64,000 nucleotides of DNA from Streptacidiphilus anmyonensis (GCF_000787855.1 NZ_BBPQ01000010.1:1-64000); one strand, 5' to 3'; shown: positions 17,164 to 28,041, counted from the stretch's first letter. Notes: generated by a model from the letters alone, not told the origin. A program made the numbers and translations.

Positions 17164-17541
17164 TCAGCTCTTCCCCGCCGCCTGCTGGCGGTTGAGGTAG
17201 TTGTAGACCGTGAACCGGCTGACGCCGAGGGCCGCTGCGACGTTCTCGACGCCGTGCCGGATGGTGAACGCGCCGCGCTCCTCCAGCAGCGCGACCACGC
17301 GCTGCTTGTCGGCGCGGTCCAGCGTCGTCAGCTCGGCGCCGCCGAACTGGCGACGGACCTCGTTCAGCAGCCGGTCGAGGGCGCTCTCCAGGCCCGGCAG
17401 CCGCACGGCGACGGCCGGCGCGCCCTCCCATTCGAGCGTGACGTCGTTCGGCTGGGCCTCGTCCAGGCTCACCGCGCTGGCGCCGACGGCGTCGAGCAGC
17501 GGCTTGATGGCTATGGCCAGCGGGTGCTGCTCGCTGCTCAT
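17164..17541 (-). CDS. Small helix-turn-helix protein
   Basis: The 125-aa protein ends with an HTH of the Fis/resolvase-like kind: VENVAAALGVSRFTVYNYLNR (cited in two parts: VENVAAALGVSRF and TVYNYLNR) at residues about 95-117. The N-terminal 80 residues are acidic and lack a known domain. Its ATG overlaps the TGA of the upstream 84-aa gene (ATGA), so the two are translationally coupled. GGAGGGAG precedes the start. The location between operators B and C in the ureide locus suggests an accessory regulator of these genes, but no target is shown by the sequence. Confidence 0.7.
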   Translation of the reverse strand: MSSEQHPLAIAIKPLLDAVGASAVSLDEAQPNDVTLEWEGAPAVAVRLPGLESALDRLLNEVRRQFGGAELTTLDRADKQRVVALLEERGAFTIRHGVENVAAALGVSRFTVYNYLNRQQAAGKS

Positions 17542-17792
17542 CCGGCTCCCTCCCCCTCGTCCATGACGCTGACCTGGAGCGAGATCCGGGTGGCGCCGTG
17601 CGCCAGGGTCTCGCGGACCAGCCGGTCGATCGCTGTGAGCGCCTGCTCGGCCTGGCCCTCGGCCGTGGTGCCGAACGGGCCGACCTCGACACTGAGCCCG
17701 GCCTCGTCGACGACGCGGCGCGCTGTGCGCGCATGCTCCGGGAAGCCGTCCAGTTCGAACGGCTCGGTTGTGAACTCCACCTTCAATCGCAC
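17538..17792 (-). CDS. Small thiamine-binding/YqgV (MTH1187)-like protein
   Basis: An 84-aa protein from the GTG at 17792. It contains VEVGPFGTTAEGQ followed by a helix and GATRISLQVSV, resembling the GT-x-EG and GaxRV strand pattern of the MTH1187/YqgV (DUF77) ferredoxin-like family, whose members bind thiamine or act as small-molecule binders. It is short for the family (about 95-100 aa). It is translationally coupled to the HTH gene and divergent from hyi. Operator C lies 42 bp upstream. The family assignment is tentative and the role in ureide metabolism unknown. Confidence 0.55.
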   Translation of the reverse strand: MRLKVEFTTEPFELDGFPEHARTARRVVDEAGLSVEVGPFGTTAEGQAEQALTAIDRLVRETLAHGATRISLQVSVMDEGEGAG

Positions 17793-17833
17793 GCCCGAAG
17801 CGTATCCGGGGATCGGCCAGGATCCGAGAGGTG

Positions 17834-17850
17834 CTTGACAAACTGTTGAA
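17834..17850. promoter_or_regulatory. Ureide-regulon operator, site C (hyi / 84-aa gene)
   Basis: CTTGAC-N5-GTTGAA in the 120-bp divergent gap. Its left half contains the hyi -35 TTGACA (17835-17840); a possible -10 CATAGT is at 17860-17865 (19-bp spacer). It could control both directions. Confidence 0.72.
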
Positions 17851-17912
17851 GCGACGTGCCATAGTTTCACCACGCAGAAAACATCTTCCGCAATGTGGAA
17901 CAAGGTGATGGC

Positions 17913-18764
17913 ATGACCGCCGCGCAGAGCTGGCTGAACCAGCGCTGGACCGTGAACCTCTCGATCCTCTTCACCGAGCTTCCGCTGGTGGAGCGCCCGG
18001 CGGCCGCGAAGGCCGCGGGCTTCGACGCCGCGGAGCTGTGGTGGACCCTCGACGGCCCCACCCCGCCGCAGGCCGATCTCGACGCGCTGCGTGCGGCGTT
18101 CGTCGACTCCGGCGTGCAGCTGACGGGCCTCAACTTCGACGCAGGCAACATGGCCGGCGGCGACAAGGGCCTGCTGTCGCGTCCCGCCGACTCGCAGCGG
18201 TTCCGCGACAACATCGCGGTGGCGGTCGGCCTGGCCGAGTCGCTCGGCTGCAAGGCGCTGAACGCCCTGTACGGCAACCGTGTCGAGGACGTGCCGGTCG
18301 CCGAGCAGGACGCGCTCGCGCTGGAGAACCTCGCGCTGGCCGCACAGGCCGCGCAGGGCATCGGCGCGGTGCTGCTGGTCGAGGCGCTGAACGCGCCGGA
18401 GGCGCCGCAGTACGGTCTGCTCAGTTCGAAGGACGCGGTGGCGGTGGTGGACGCGGTGAACGCGACCACCGGCCTCGGAAACACGAAGTTCCTCTGCGAC
18501 CTCTACCACCTGGCGCGCAACGGCGAGGATCTCGCCGCGGTCATTGCGGAGTACGCGGACCGGATCGGCCACGTGCAGATCGCCGACGCGCCGGCGCGCA
18601 ACTTCCCTGGTTCGGGCGAGCTGGACTTCCCGGCGCTTCTCGGCCAGTTGGAGGCCGTCGGCTACGAAGGCTACATCGGCCTCGAGTACAAGCCCGTCGC
18701 CGGGGTCGCCTCGGCCGACTCCTTCGAGTGGCTGCCTGCCGCGCTGCGGACCAGCAAGCGCTGA
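17913..18764 (+). CDS. hyi: Hydroxypyruvate isomerase
   Basis: The 283-aa TIM-barrel protein belongs to the xylose-isomerase-like/Hyi family and interconverts hydroxypyruvate and tartronate semialdehyde, next to the gcl-glxR pair. Recognisable strands and metal-ligand regions: NLSILFTELPLVERPAAA near the N-terminus, AGNMAGGDKGLL, LLVEALN (catalytic Glu), CDLYHLARNGEDL (metal-binding Asp/His), GHVQIADAPARNFPGSGELDF and YIGLEYKP (second catalytic Glu). The start ATG at 17913 follows AAGGTG; an upstream in-frame codon at 17895 is less favoured. First gene of hyi-glxR-gcl-glxK under operator C. Confidence 0.92.
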   Translation: MTAAQSWLNQRWTVNLSILFTELPLVERPAAAKAAGFDAAELWWTLDGPTPPQADLDALRAAFVDSGVQLTGLNFDAGNMAGGDKGLLSRPADSQRFRDNIAVAVGLAESLGCKALNALYGNRVEDVPVAEQDALALENLALAAQAAQGIGAVLLVEALNAPEAPQYGLLSSKDAVAVVDAVNATTGLGNTKFLCDLYHLARNGEDLAAVIAEYADRIGHVQIADAPARNFPGSGELDFPALLGQLEAVGYEGYIGLEYKPVAGVASADSFEWLPAALRTSKR

Positions 18765-18808
18765 GCGCTCTCCCACTCCCACGAAACTTCCCACGGAGGA
18801 GAACTCCC

Positions 18809-19702
18809 ATGAGCACCACCCCGCGCCGTATCGCCTTCATCGGGCTCGGCATCATGGGCAGCCCGATGGCCGCCAACCTCGTCAAGGCCGGTCACACCGT
18901 GACCGGGTCGAACCTGACCCGTGAGCCGATCGAGAAGCTCATCGCCGACGGCGGCAAGGGCGCCGACTCGATCGCCGAGGCGGTCAAGGACGCCGAGATC
19001 GTCATCACGATGGTCCCCGCCGACCCGCAGGTCGAGCAGGTCTACTTCGGTGAGGGCGGCGTGCTCGACAACGCCCCCGCCGGGGCGCTGCTGATCGACA
19101 TGAGCTCGGTGACGCCGCAGATCTCGCAGCGGGTGGCCGCCGCCGCCAAGGAGAAGGGCCTGCGCTCCATCGACGCCCCCGTCTCCGGTGGCGAGGCCGG
19201 CGCCATCGAGGGCGTGCTCTCCATCATGGTCGGCGGCGAGCGGGCCGACTTCGAGGAGGCCGAGCCCGTCCTGAAGGCGCTGGGCACCACCGTGGCGCTC
19301 GTCGGCCCGTCCGGCTCCGGGCAGACCGTCAAGGTCGCCAACCAGCTGATCGTCGCCGTCAACATCCAGGCGTGCGCCGAGGCCGTGGTCTTCCTGGAGA
19401 AGTCCGGCGTGGACCTGGAGGTCGCGCTCGACGTCCTGAACGGCGGTCTGGCCGGCTCGACCGTGCTGACCCGCAAGAAGAACAACTTCCTGAAGCGCGA
19501 CTTCGCCCCGGGCTTCCGCATCGACCTGCACCACAAGGACATGGGCAACCTGCTGGCCGCCGCGCGCGCCGTCGAGGTGCCGCTGCCGACCGCTGCCCTG
19601 GTCGCCGACTTCATCACCGCTCTGCGCAACGCCGGCGACGGCGGGCTGGACCACTCCGCCCTGCTGCGCAACCTGGAGCGCCTGTCCGGAAAGGTCAACT
19701 GA
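18809..19702 (+). CDS. glxR: Tartronate semialdehyde reductase (2-hydroxy-3-oxopropionate reductase)
   Basis: The 297-aa member of the beta-hydroxyacid dehydrogenase family reduces tartronate semialdehyde to D-glycerate. The N-terminal dinucleotide motif is FIGLGIMGSPMAANL (residues about 9-23), the substrate motif DAPVSGGEAGA follows, and the catalytic Lys is in GQTVKVANQLIV (about 172). The GGAGGA ribosome-binding site is about 9 nt before the ATG at 18809. It lies 44 bp after hyi and 3 bp before gcl, consistent with one transcript. Confidence 0.94.
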   Translation: MSTTPRRIAFIGLGIMGSPMAANLVKAGHTVTGSNLTREPIEKLIADGGKGADSIAEAVKDAEIVITMVPADPQVEQVYFGEGGVLDNAPAGALLIDMSSVTPQISQRVAAAAKEKGLRSIDAPVSGGEAGAIEGVLSIMVGGERADFEEAEPVLKALGTTVALVGPSGSGQTVKVANQLIVAVNIQACAEAVVFLEKSGVDLEVALDVLNGGLAGSTVLTRKKNNFLKRDFAPGFRIDLHHKDMGNLLAAARAVEVPLPTAALVADFITALRNAGDGGLDHSALLRNLERLSGKVN

Positions 19703-19705
19703 CCC

Positions 19706-21481
<1,776 letters not shown>

Positions 21482-21485
21482 TGCC

Positions 21486-21503
21486 GCAGCCCGAAAGGGC
21501 TGC
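21486..21503. terminator. GAAA-tetraloop hairpin after gcl
   Basis: Stem GCAGCCC / GGGCTGC around GAAA, 5 bp after the gcl stop and 60 bp before the glycerate kinase start. It may partly terminate or protect the upstream message. Confidence 0.55.
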
Positions 21504-21562
21504 ATAGTCTCCTCCCGGCGGCGTGATCCATCCGGTCGTGCCCGCGTCGCCGGGAGGCATTC

Positions 21563-22726
21563 GTGAAGCAGAAGGTGAGGCTGTCAGTGTCGGACAACCA
21601 GGGTCATGTCGTGGTCGCGCCCGACAAGTTCAAGGGCAGCCTCACCGCTGCGCAGGCCGCGGAGCACATCGCGGCCGGCATCCGGCGCGCCGCGCCGGGC
21701 ACCGAGGTGCGGGCCCTGCCCGTCGCCGACGGCGGCGAGGGGACGGTGGCCGCGGCGATCGCGGCCGGGTTCCGTGCCGTGAGCGTGAAGGCGGCCGGTC
21801 CGACCGGCGAGCCGGTCGAGGCGGTGCTCGCCGTCCAGGGTGGGACCGCGGTCATCGAGGCGGCACAGGCCAGCGGCCTGCAACTGCTGCCGGGCGGTGT
21901 CAAGGCGCCGCTGACGGCCACCAGCTACGGGACGGGCGAGCTCGTCCGCAAGGCGCTGGAGCTGGGCTGCCGCACGCTGGTGCTGGGCCTCGGGGGAGTG
22001 GCCTGCACCGACGGCGGCGCCGGCATGGCGCAGGCGCTGGGCCTGCGGCTGCTGGACGCGGACGGCGCGGAGCTGCCGCCCGGCGGCGCGGCGCTGGCCC
22101 GGCTGGCGTCGATCGACCCCGGCCCGCTGGCGGACACCCTCGGCGGCGTGGAGGTCGTCGTCGCCAGCGACGTCGACAACCCGCTGCTGGGCGAGCGCGG
22201 CGCGCCCGCGGTCTACGGCCCGCAGAAGGGCGCGACGCCCGAGGACGTGGCCGAGCTGGACGCCGCGCTCGCCCACTGGGCCGATCACGTCGCCGCTCTG
22301 ACGGGTGACGACGTGCGGGAGGCGCCGGGAGCCGGTGCTGCGGGCGGCCTGGGCTTCGGGGCGATCGCCCTGCTCGGAGCGTCCCTGCGGCCCGGGATCG
22401 CGCTTCTGCTGGAACTTCTGGGTTTCGACCAGGCGGTGCGGGGAGCCCGTCTGGTCGTGACCGGCGAAGGCTGTCTTGACGTGCAGACCCTGCACGGCAA
22501 GGCGCCCGCCGGAGTCGCCGAGGCGGCGGCCGGGCATGGCGTCCCGGTCGCGGCCGTGTGCGGCCTGCTGGAACTGAGTGAGACGCAGTGGCGCGCCGCG
22601 GGGTTCGCCGCCGTGCTCTCGCTCGTGGAACTGGCGGGACCGGACGGCGACAGCCTCACCCGCGCCGGGGAACTGGCGGAGCTGGCTGGGGAGCGGCTCG
22701 CGCGCAGCTTCCTCGGCGCGGACTGA
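21563..22726 (+). CDS. glxK: Glycerate kinase (GlxK/GarK family)
   Basis: The 387-aa kinase phosphorylates D-glycerate to 2-phosphoglycerate (or 3-phosphoglycerate in some members), completing the glycerate pathway. The family N-terminus VVAPDKFKGSLTAAQAAEHI (residues about 15-34) is present, with PVADGGEGTV, GLGGVACTDGGAGMAQALG, ASDVDNPLLG and VYGPQKGA (the conserved FGPQKGA-like loop), and VVTGEGCLDVQT late. The GTG start at 21563 is 6 nt after GGGAGG. It ends 43 bp before operator D of the allB promoter. Confidence 0.93.
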   Translation: MKQKVRLSVSDNQGHVVVAPDKFKGSLTAAQAAEHIAAGIRRAAPGTEVRALPVADGGEGTVAAAIAAGFRAVSVKAAGPTGEPVEAVLAVQGGTAVIEAAQASGLQLLPGGVKAPLTATSYGTGELVRKALELGCRTLVLGLGGVACTDGGAGMAQALGLRLLDADGAELPPGGAALARLASIDPGPLADTLGGVEVVVASDVDNPLLGERGAPAVYGPQKGATPEDVAELDAALAHWADHVAALTGDDVREAPGAGAAGGLGFGAIALLGASLRPGIALLLELLGFDQAVRGARLVVTGEGCLDVQTLHGKAPAGVAEAAAGHGVPVAAVCGLLELSETQWRAAGFAAVLSLVELAGPDGDSLTRAGELAELAGERLARSFLGAD

Positions 22727-22768
22727 GGATGGATCGTACGAACACCCCAACACGGACGTCCGCTCTGC

Positions 22769-22785
22769 TTCAACAACTAGTTGAA
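22769..22785. promoter_or_regulatory. Ureide-regulon operator, site D
   Basis: TTCAAC-N5-GTTGAA, the only copy with perfectly symmetric 6-bp arms. It lies 24 bp (centre to centre) upstream of site E, which would place two dimers on nearly the same helix face. Confidence 0.8.
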
Positions 22786-22792
22786 ACAAACC

Positions 22793-22809
22793 GTTGACGT
22801 TTTGTTGAA
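22793..22809. promoter_or_regulatory. Ureide-regulon operator, site E on the allB -35
   Basis: GTTGAC-N5-GTTGAA. Its left half holds the TTGACG -35 hexamer of the allB promoter. Confidence 0.75.
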
Positions 22810-22823
22810 GCGAAGCCTAATCT
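22794..22823 (+). promoter_or_regulatory. Predicted allB-alc promoter
   Basis: TTGACG (22794-22799) and TAATCT (22818-22823) separated by 18 bp, near-consensus for the housekeeping sigma factor. The start codon is 28 bp beyond the -10. Confidence 0.72.
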
Positions 22824-22850
22824 CACGGCAACCCGATCAGGAGGCCCCAG

Positions 22851-24194
22851 TTGACCAAGGTGTTCCGTTCCCGACATGCCGTCCTTCCGGACGGCGAGCG
22901 CGCCGCCGACGTGGTCGTGAGCGAGGGGCGGATCGTCGAGGTCCTGGCCTACGGCGCCGGTGCGGGCGAGCTCGTCGACCTCGGTGAGCTGGTTCTGCTC
23001 CCCGGTCTGGTCGACTCCCACGTCCACGTGAACGAGCCCGGCCGCACCGAGTGGGAGGGCTTCGCCACCGCCACCCGGGCCGCCGCGGCCGGCGGTGTGA
23101 CGACCATCGTCGACATGCCGCTCAACTCCATCCCGCCGACCACCACCGTCGAGGGACTGGAGGCCAAGCGCAAGGTCGCCGAGGCCCGGCTCTTCGTCGA
23201 CACCGGGCTGTGGGGCGGCGCCATCCCGGGCAACACCGGCGACCTCGCCCCCCTCCACGAGGCCGGCGTCTTCGGCTTCAAGAGCTTCCTCGCCCCCTCC
23301 GGCGTCGACGAGTTCCCGCACCTGAACCGCGAGCAGCTCGAAGAGGCGCTCACCGAGCAGGCCCGGATCGGCGCGTTGTCGATCATCCACGCCGAGGACC
23401 CCCGGATCCTGGACGAGGCCCCGCACACGCCCGGACCGCAGTACGCGGACTTCCTCGCCTCCCGACCCGACGACGCCGAGGCCGTCGCCGTCTCCACGCT
23501 GCTGGAGATCGCGCGGCGCACCGGCGCCCGCGTCCACATCCTGCACGTCTCCTCCGCGGCCGTGCTGCCGCTGCTGCGCGAGGCCCGCGCCGCCGGCGTG
23601 CAGGTGACGGCCGAGACCTGTCCGCACTACCTGACGCTGGCCGCCGAGCAGGTCCCCTCCGGCGACACCGCGTTCAAGTGCTGCCCGCCGATCCGCAGCG
23701 AGGCCAACCGCGACCTGCTCTGGCAGGCGCTCGCCGCAGGCGAGTTCATCGCGGTCGTGTCCGACCACTCGCCCTCGACGCCGGAGCTCAAGCACCTGCC
23801 GAGCCTGGGTGGGGACGGCGACTTCGCCGCCGCCTGGGGCGGGATCGCCTCCCTCCAGCTCGGACTGCCCGCCATCTGGACCGAGGCGCGCCGCCGCGGC
23901 CACAGCCTCGCCGACGTCGTGCGCTGGATGTCCTCCGGCCCGGCCTCGCTCGTCGGACTTTCGACCAAGGGCGCCATCGCCCCCGGCATGGACGCCGACC
24001 TGGTGGCCTTCGACCCGGACGCCGCGTTCACCGTGGACCCGGCCGGGCTGCACCACCGCCACCCCGTGACCCCTTACGCAGGCCGTTCACTGTCCGGCGT
24101 CGTCCGCACCACCTGGCTCCGCGGTGAGCCGGTGGACGCGAACGACGTGGACGCAGCCCCGAGCGGCCGACTGCTGACCCGAGGAGAGAAGTGA
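22851..24194 (+). CDS. allB: Allantoinase
   Basis: The 447-aa dinuclear-metal amidohydrolase hydrolyses allantoin to allantoate. Motifs: [18 protein letters not shown] (metal His pair, residues about 60-77), GFKSFLAP (carbamylated Lys), IIHAEDP, ILHVSSA and [13 protein letters not shown] (metal Asp). The N-terminal [10 protein letters not shown] is typical. The start is a TTG at 22851 with AGGAGG about 7 nt upstream; no ATG fits. It overlaps the allantoicase GTG by 4 nt. Two tandem operators control its promoter. Confidence 0.95.
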   Translation: MTKVFRSRHAVLPDGERAADVVVSEGRIVEVLAYGAGAGELVDLGELVLLPGLVDSHVHVNEPGRTEWEGFATATRAAAAGGVTTIVDMPLNSIPPTTTVEGLEAKRKVAEARLFVDTGLWGGAIPGNTGDLAPLHEAGVFGFKSFLAPSGVDEFPHLNREQLEEALTEQARIGALSIIHAEDPRILDEAPHTPGPQYADFLASRPDDAEAVAVSTLLEIARRTGARVHILHVSSAAVLPLLREARAAGVQVTAETCPHYLTLAAEQVPSGDTAFKCCPPIRSEANRDLLWQALAAGEFIAVVSDHSPSTPELKHLPSLGGDGDFAAAWGGIASLQLGLPAIWTEARRRGHSLADVVRWMSSGPASLVGLSTKGAIAPGMDADLVAFDPDAAFTVDPAGLHHRHPVTPYAGRSLSGVVRTTWLRGEPVDANDVDAAPSGRLLTRGEK

Positions 24195-25429
24195 CCGACA
24201 GCCAGAAGCCCGCCGCCTTCACCGAGTTGGTCAACCTCGCCGCCCGGTCGCTGGGTGCGGGCGTCATAGCCGCCAACGACGAGCTGTTCGCCGAGAAGGA
24301 GAACCTGCTCGTCGCCAAGCCCGCCGAGTTCCGGCCGCACACCTTCGGCCACAAGGGCCAGATCATGGACGGCTGGGAGACCCGCCGCCGTCGCGGCGCG
24401 AGCGCCGAGGAGCCGCACCCCACCGACGACGACCACGACTGGGCCATCGTGCGCCTGGGCGTGCCCGGCGTCATCCGGGGCGTCGTCGTCGACACCGCGC
24501 ACTTCACCGGCAACTACCCGGAGACCGGCTCGGTCGAGGCCGCGTCCGTCCCCGGCAACCCCTCGCCCGAGGAGGTCGAGGCCGCCGAGTGGACCGAGCT
24601 CGTGCCGCGCACGCCCCTCAAGGGCGACACCGCGCACGAGTTCGCCGTCGACCTCGAGCAGCGCTTCACCCACGTGCGGCTCAACATCTGGCCGGACGGC
24701 GGCGTCGCCCGTCTGCGCGTGCACGGCGAGGTCGTCGCCGACCCGCGCGACCTGGACGGGCTCACCTTCGATCTGGCCGCCCAGGAGTTCGGCGGCGTCG
24801 CCACCGGGGCTTCCGACCGGTACTTCTCCTCCCCGCACAACCTCAATTCCCTGGGCCGGGCGGCCGTGATGGGTGAGGGCTGGGAGACGCGGCGCCGCCG
24901 CAACAAGGACAACGACTGGGTCGAACTCGACCTGGTCGCCGAGGGCGAGGTGCTGGCCGTCGAGATCGACACCACCCACTTCGTCGCCAACTGCCCCGGC
25001 TGGGCCTCCGTCTCAGGCCGCTCGGCCGCCACCGGCGAGTGGATCGCGCTGCTGCCGCGTACGCGGCTCCAGCCCGACACCCGCCACCGCGTACGGGTCG
25101 CCCCGAGCGAGCCGGTCACCGCCGCCCGCCTGGACGTCTACCCCGACGGTGGCATCGCCCGGCTGCGGCTCACCGGCCGCCTGACCGAGGTCGGCCGCGC
25201 CGCGCACGCGCTGCGCTGGCTGAACCTGCTGCCCGCGACCGAGGCCGAACAGGCCCTCACCGAAGCGGGTCTGACGGTCGGTGAGGCCCGCACGCTGGCC
25301 GCCGCCCGCCCCCTGGCCGAGGCCGCGGCCGTCCGGGCCGCGGAGGCCGCGTTCCAGCCGGCCGACACCCCCGACGGCGCGGAGAACTCGCGCCGCCGGG
25401 CCGCGATCTGGCGGCTGCTGGGAGTCTGA
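24191..25429 (+). CDS. alc: Allantoicase with extra C-terminal tail
   Basis: The 412-aa enzyme splits allantoate into ureidoglycolate and urea. It has two copies of the allantoicase jelly-roll domain, marked by [16 protein letters not shown] (about residues 55-70) with [14 protein letters not shown], and [15 protein letters not shown] (about 234-248) with [15 protein letters not shown] overlap with allB indicates translational coupling. It is longer than the usual 330-360 residues: after the second domain a roughly 75-residue tail starts [17 protein letters not shown]. That tail resembles the first helices of OHCU decarboxylase (compare VNAIDGEVLDALL and LARPYRDRDAF in uraD) but lacks its catalytic residues. 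Confidence 0.94.
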   Translation: MTDSQKPAAFTELVNLAARSLGAGVIAANDELFAEKENLLVAKPAEFRPHTFGHKGQIMDGWETRRRRGASAEEPHPTDDDHDWAIVRLGVPGVIRGVVVDTAHFTGNYPETGSVEAASVPGNPSPEEVEAAEWTELVPRTPLKGDTAHEFAVDLEQRFTHVRLNIWPDGGVARLRVHGEVVADPRDLDGLTFDLAAQEFGGVATGASDRYFSSPHNLNSLGRAAVMGEGWETRRRRNKDNDWVELDLVAEGEVLAVEIDTTHFVANCPGWASVSGRSAATGEWIALLPRTRLQPDTRHRVRVAPSEPVTAARLDVYPDGGIARLRLTGRLTEVGRAAHALRWLNLLPATEAEQALTEAGLTVGEARTLAAARPLAEAAAVRAAEAAFQPADTPDGAENSRRRAAIWRLLGV

Positions 25430-25543
25430 CGCCCGCCGACGGCTCTTGTCCCTCCCAGCAGCTGCCGTCCAAACCACCACTGGCGTGCGGATGGTGCTGC
25501 GCGTTCGGCCTGACACGTGGATGCCTGGCCGGTCGCGCCCACG

Positions 25544-25582
25544 CGGCGGAGCCGCATATGAGCACAGCCTCGCGCCCCTGGG
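25544..25582. repeat. Short CGGCGGAGCCGC...CGCGCCCCTGG repeat, third copy
   Basis: Shares CGGCGGAGCCGCATAT and CGCGCCCCTGG with 8605-8643 and 12596-12635. It stands alone in the 205-bp alc-catalase gap, without the long hairpin. Confidence 0.55.
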
Positions 25583-25634
25583 GAGTGCAACGCACCCTTC
25601 TCGTCACCCTTTGACTCCGTTCCGAGGTACCTCC

Positions 25635-27095
25635 ATGTCGAAAATCCTGACCACCGAGTCCGGCGCGCCCGTCGCCGACAACCAGAACTCCGCCCAGGCC
25701 GGCATCGGCGGTCCGCTGCTGATCCAGGACCAGCAGCTGATCGAGAAGCTCGCCCGGTTCAACCGCGAGCGCATCCCGGAGCGCATCGTGCACGCCCGCG
25801 GCTCCGGCGCGCACGGCTACTTCGAGGTGACCGACGACGTCACCGGCTTCACCCGGGCGGCGTTCCTGAACACCGTCGGCAAGCGCACCGAGCTGTTCCT
25901 GCGCTTCTCGACCGTGGCCGGCAACCTCGGCGCGGCCGACGCGGTGCGCGACCCGCGCGGCTTCGCGGTGAAGTTCTACACCGAGGAGGGCAACTACGAC
26001 CTCGTCGGCAACAACACCCCGGTGTTCTTCATCAAGGACCCGATCAAGTTCCCCGACTTCATCCACTCGCAGAAGCGCGACCCGTTCACGGGCATGGGCG
26101 AGGCCGACAACGTCTGGGACTACTGGTCCTACTCGCCCGAGTCGCTGCACCAGATCACCTGGCTCTTCGGCGACCGCGGCATCCCGGCCTCCTACCGCCA
26201 CATGAACGGCTACGGCTCGCACACCTACCAGTGGGTCGCCGAGGACGGCGCCGCGTACTGGGTGAAGTACCACTTCAAGACCAACCAGGGCATCCGCTGC
26301 CTGGACGCCGGCCAGGCAGCCGAGCTGGCCGGCCAGGACCCGGACAGCCACCAGCGCGACCTGCACCAGGCCATCGAGCGCGGGATCTTCCCGAGCTGGA
26401 CCGTCTACGTGCAGCTGATGCCGGTCGCCGAGGCCGCCGACTACAGGTTCAACCCCTTCGACCTGACCAAGGTCTGGCCGCACGCCGACTACCCGCTCCA
26501 GCGCGTCGGCCGCCTGGTGCTGAACCGCAACCCGGAGAACGTCTTCGCCGAGGTCGAGCAGGCCGCCTTCTCGCCGAACAACTTCGTGCCGGGCATCGGC
26601 CCGTCGCCGGACAAGATGCTCCAGGGCCGCCTGTTCGCCTACGCCGACGCGCACCGCTACCGCCTGGGCGTCAACCACACCCAGCTGGCGGTCAACGCGC
26701 CGAAGGCCACCGAGGCCGACAACTACGGCCGCGACGGCTACGGCGCGGTCAACGCGGGCGGCCGGGCCAAGAACTACGAGCCGAACTCCTACGACGGCCC
26801 GCGTCAGACCGACGCCGCGCTGGCCGCCCCGACCGCCGTCTCCGGCTGGACCGGCACGCACAGCGCCGCCCAGCACGCCAAGGACGACGACTTCTTCCAG
26901 GCCGGTGAGCTGTACCGGCTGATGTCGGAGGGCGAGCGGGAGCGTCTGATCGCGAACCTGGCCGGCTCCATCGGCTCGGTCACCCGCGACGACGTCGTCG
27001 AGCGGGTGCTGCCGTTCTTCCACGCTGCGGACGCGGACTACGGCCGTCGCCTCGAGGCCGCGGTCAAGGCGGTCCGCAACGCCGACGAGGGCTGA
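25635..27095 (+). CDS. Monofunctional haem catalase
   Basis: The 486-aa protein is a small-subunit (clade 3) catalase that decomposes H2O2. The catalytic His lies in [16 protein letters not shown] (about residues 40-55), the catalytic Asn lies in the region following [18 protein letters not shown], and the proximal haem Tyr is in [14 protein letters not shown] (about 333-346). The ATG at 25635 follows GAGGTACC. It is downstream of the allantoin genes but separated by 205 bp, so probably independently transcribed. It could detoxify peroxide from uricase and xanthine oxidation, though no dedicated regulator is adjacent. Confidence 0.95.
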   Translation: MSKILTTESGAPVADNQNSAQAGIGGPLLIQDQQLIEKLARFNRERIPERIVHARGSGAHGYFEVTDDVTGFTRAAFLNTVGKRTELFLRFSTVAGNLGAADAVRDPRGFAVKFYTEEGNYDLVGNNTPVFFIKDPIKFPDFIHSQKRDPFTGMGEADNVWDYWSYSPESLHQITWLFGDRGIPASYRHMNGYGSHTYQWVAEDGAAYWVKYHFKTNQGIRCLDAGQAAELAGQDPDSHQRDLHQAIERGIFPSWTVYVQLMPVAEAADYRFNPFDLTKVWPHADYPLQRVGRLVLNRNPENVFAEVEQAAFSPNNFVPGIGPSPDKMLQGRLFAYADAHRYRLGVNHTQLAVNAPKATEADNYGRDGYGAVNAGGRAKNYEPNSYDGPRQTDAALAAPTAVSGWTGTHSAAQHAKDDDFFQAGELYRLMSEGERERLIANLAGSIGSVTRDDVVERVLPFFHAADADYGRRLEAAVKAVRNADEG

Positions 27096-27119
27096 CCTCG
27101 CAGCTCGCGTCACCCTCCG

Positions 27120-27152
27120 CGCGCGCCGTCACCGTTCCGGTGGCGGCGCGCG
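27120..27152. terminator. Terminator hairpin after catalase
   Basis: 14-bp stem with one mismatch (CGCGCGCCGTCACC against GGTGGCGGCGCGCG) and a 5-nt loop, 25 bp after the stop. Confidence 0.75.
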
Positions 27153-27205
27153 TGCGTTGGTAGAAGAGTGTGCGGCGAAGGGGGGTCACGCTTCGAAGGA
27201 GAGGC

Positions 27206-27994
27206 ATGTCCACGACCACCAAGCCCTACGCACCAGGCACCCCGTGTTGGGTCGACCTGATGGCCAAGGACCAGCAGGCCGCGCTGGACTTCTACAAGGA
27301 CGTCTTCGGCTGGGCGGGAGTGCCGGGCCCGGCCGAGTTCGGCGGCTACGCCGTCATGGAGCTGGGCGGTCGCGCCGTCTGCGGCATCGGCCCGGCGATG
27401 GCCCCGGAGGGGCAGCCCGAGCCGCCGCACGTCTGGACCACCTACCTGGCGAGCGACGACGCGGACGCGACCGCCAAGAAGGTCAAGGACGCGCACGGAA
27501 CCGTCCTGTTCGAGCCGATGGACGTCGGCAACCTCGGCCGCATGTTCGTCGCGGCGGACCCGACGGGCGCGGTCTTCGGCGTCTGGGGTCACAAGGAGTT
27601 CTTCGGCGCGGTGGCCGTCAACGAGCCCGGCGCGCTGACCTGGAACGAGTGCAACACCCGCGACGTGCCGGCCGCCGCGGCGTTCTACCAGGCCGCCCTG
27701 GGCCTGAAGGCCGAGCCGGCCGAGCAGATGCCGGGCTACTTCGGCCTGGAGGTCGAGGGCCGGACGGTCGGCGGCCTGCAGGACATGGGCGACAACTTCC
27801 CGGCCCAGGTGCCGCCGCACTGGATGGCGTGGTTCGCGGTCGACGACACCGATGCGACAGTCGATGCGGCCGTCAAGCGCGGGGCCACCGTCGTCGTCCC
27901 GCCGATGGATATTCCGCCGGGGCGGATGGCGGGTATCCAGGACCCGTGGGGAGCGGTGTTCTGCGTGCTCAAGCTGGCGGAGCAGCCGTCCTGA
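27206..27994 (+). CDS. Two-domain VOC (glyoxalase/bleomycin-resistance fold) protein
   Basis: The 262-aa protein has two vicinal-oxygen-chelate modules. The first starts PCWVDLMAKDQQAALDFYKDVFGW (cited as PCWVDLMAKD then DFYKDVFGW) and ends DPTGAVFGVWGH. The second starts LTWNECNTRDVPAAAAFYQ and ends DPWGAVFCVLK. This layout is common in actinobacterial VOC proteins annotated as hydroxylases or glyoxalase-like, with unknown substrates. The start ATG at 27206 follows AAGGAGAGGC. The stop is 86 bp before the IclR gene, whose upstream dyad is in the gap, so the two may be functionally linked. Confidence 0.85.
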   Translation: MSTTTKPYAPGTPCWVDLMAKDQQAALDFYKDVFGWAGVPGPAEFGGYAVMELGGRAVCGIGPAMAPEGQPEPPHVWTTYLASDDADATAKKVKDAHGTVLFEPMDVGNLGRMFVAADPTGAVFGVWGHKEFFGAVAVNEPGALTWNECNTRDVPAAAAFYQAALGLKAEPAEQMPGYFGLEVEGRTVGGLQDMGDNFPAQVPPHWMAWFAVDDTDATVDAAVKRGATVVVPPMDIPPGRMAGIQDPWGAVFCVLKLAEQPS

Positions 27995-28041
27995 CACCCC
28001 GGCCGGGGAGTCCGCGGACGCTGCTCGAACACTGCGTAACC

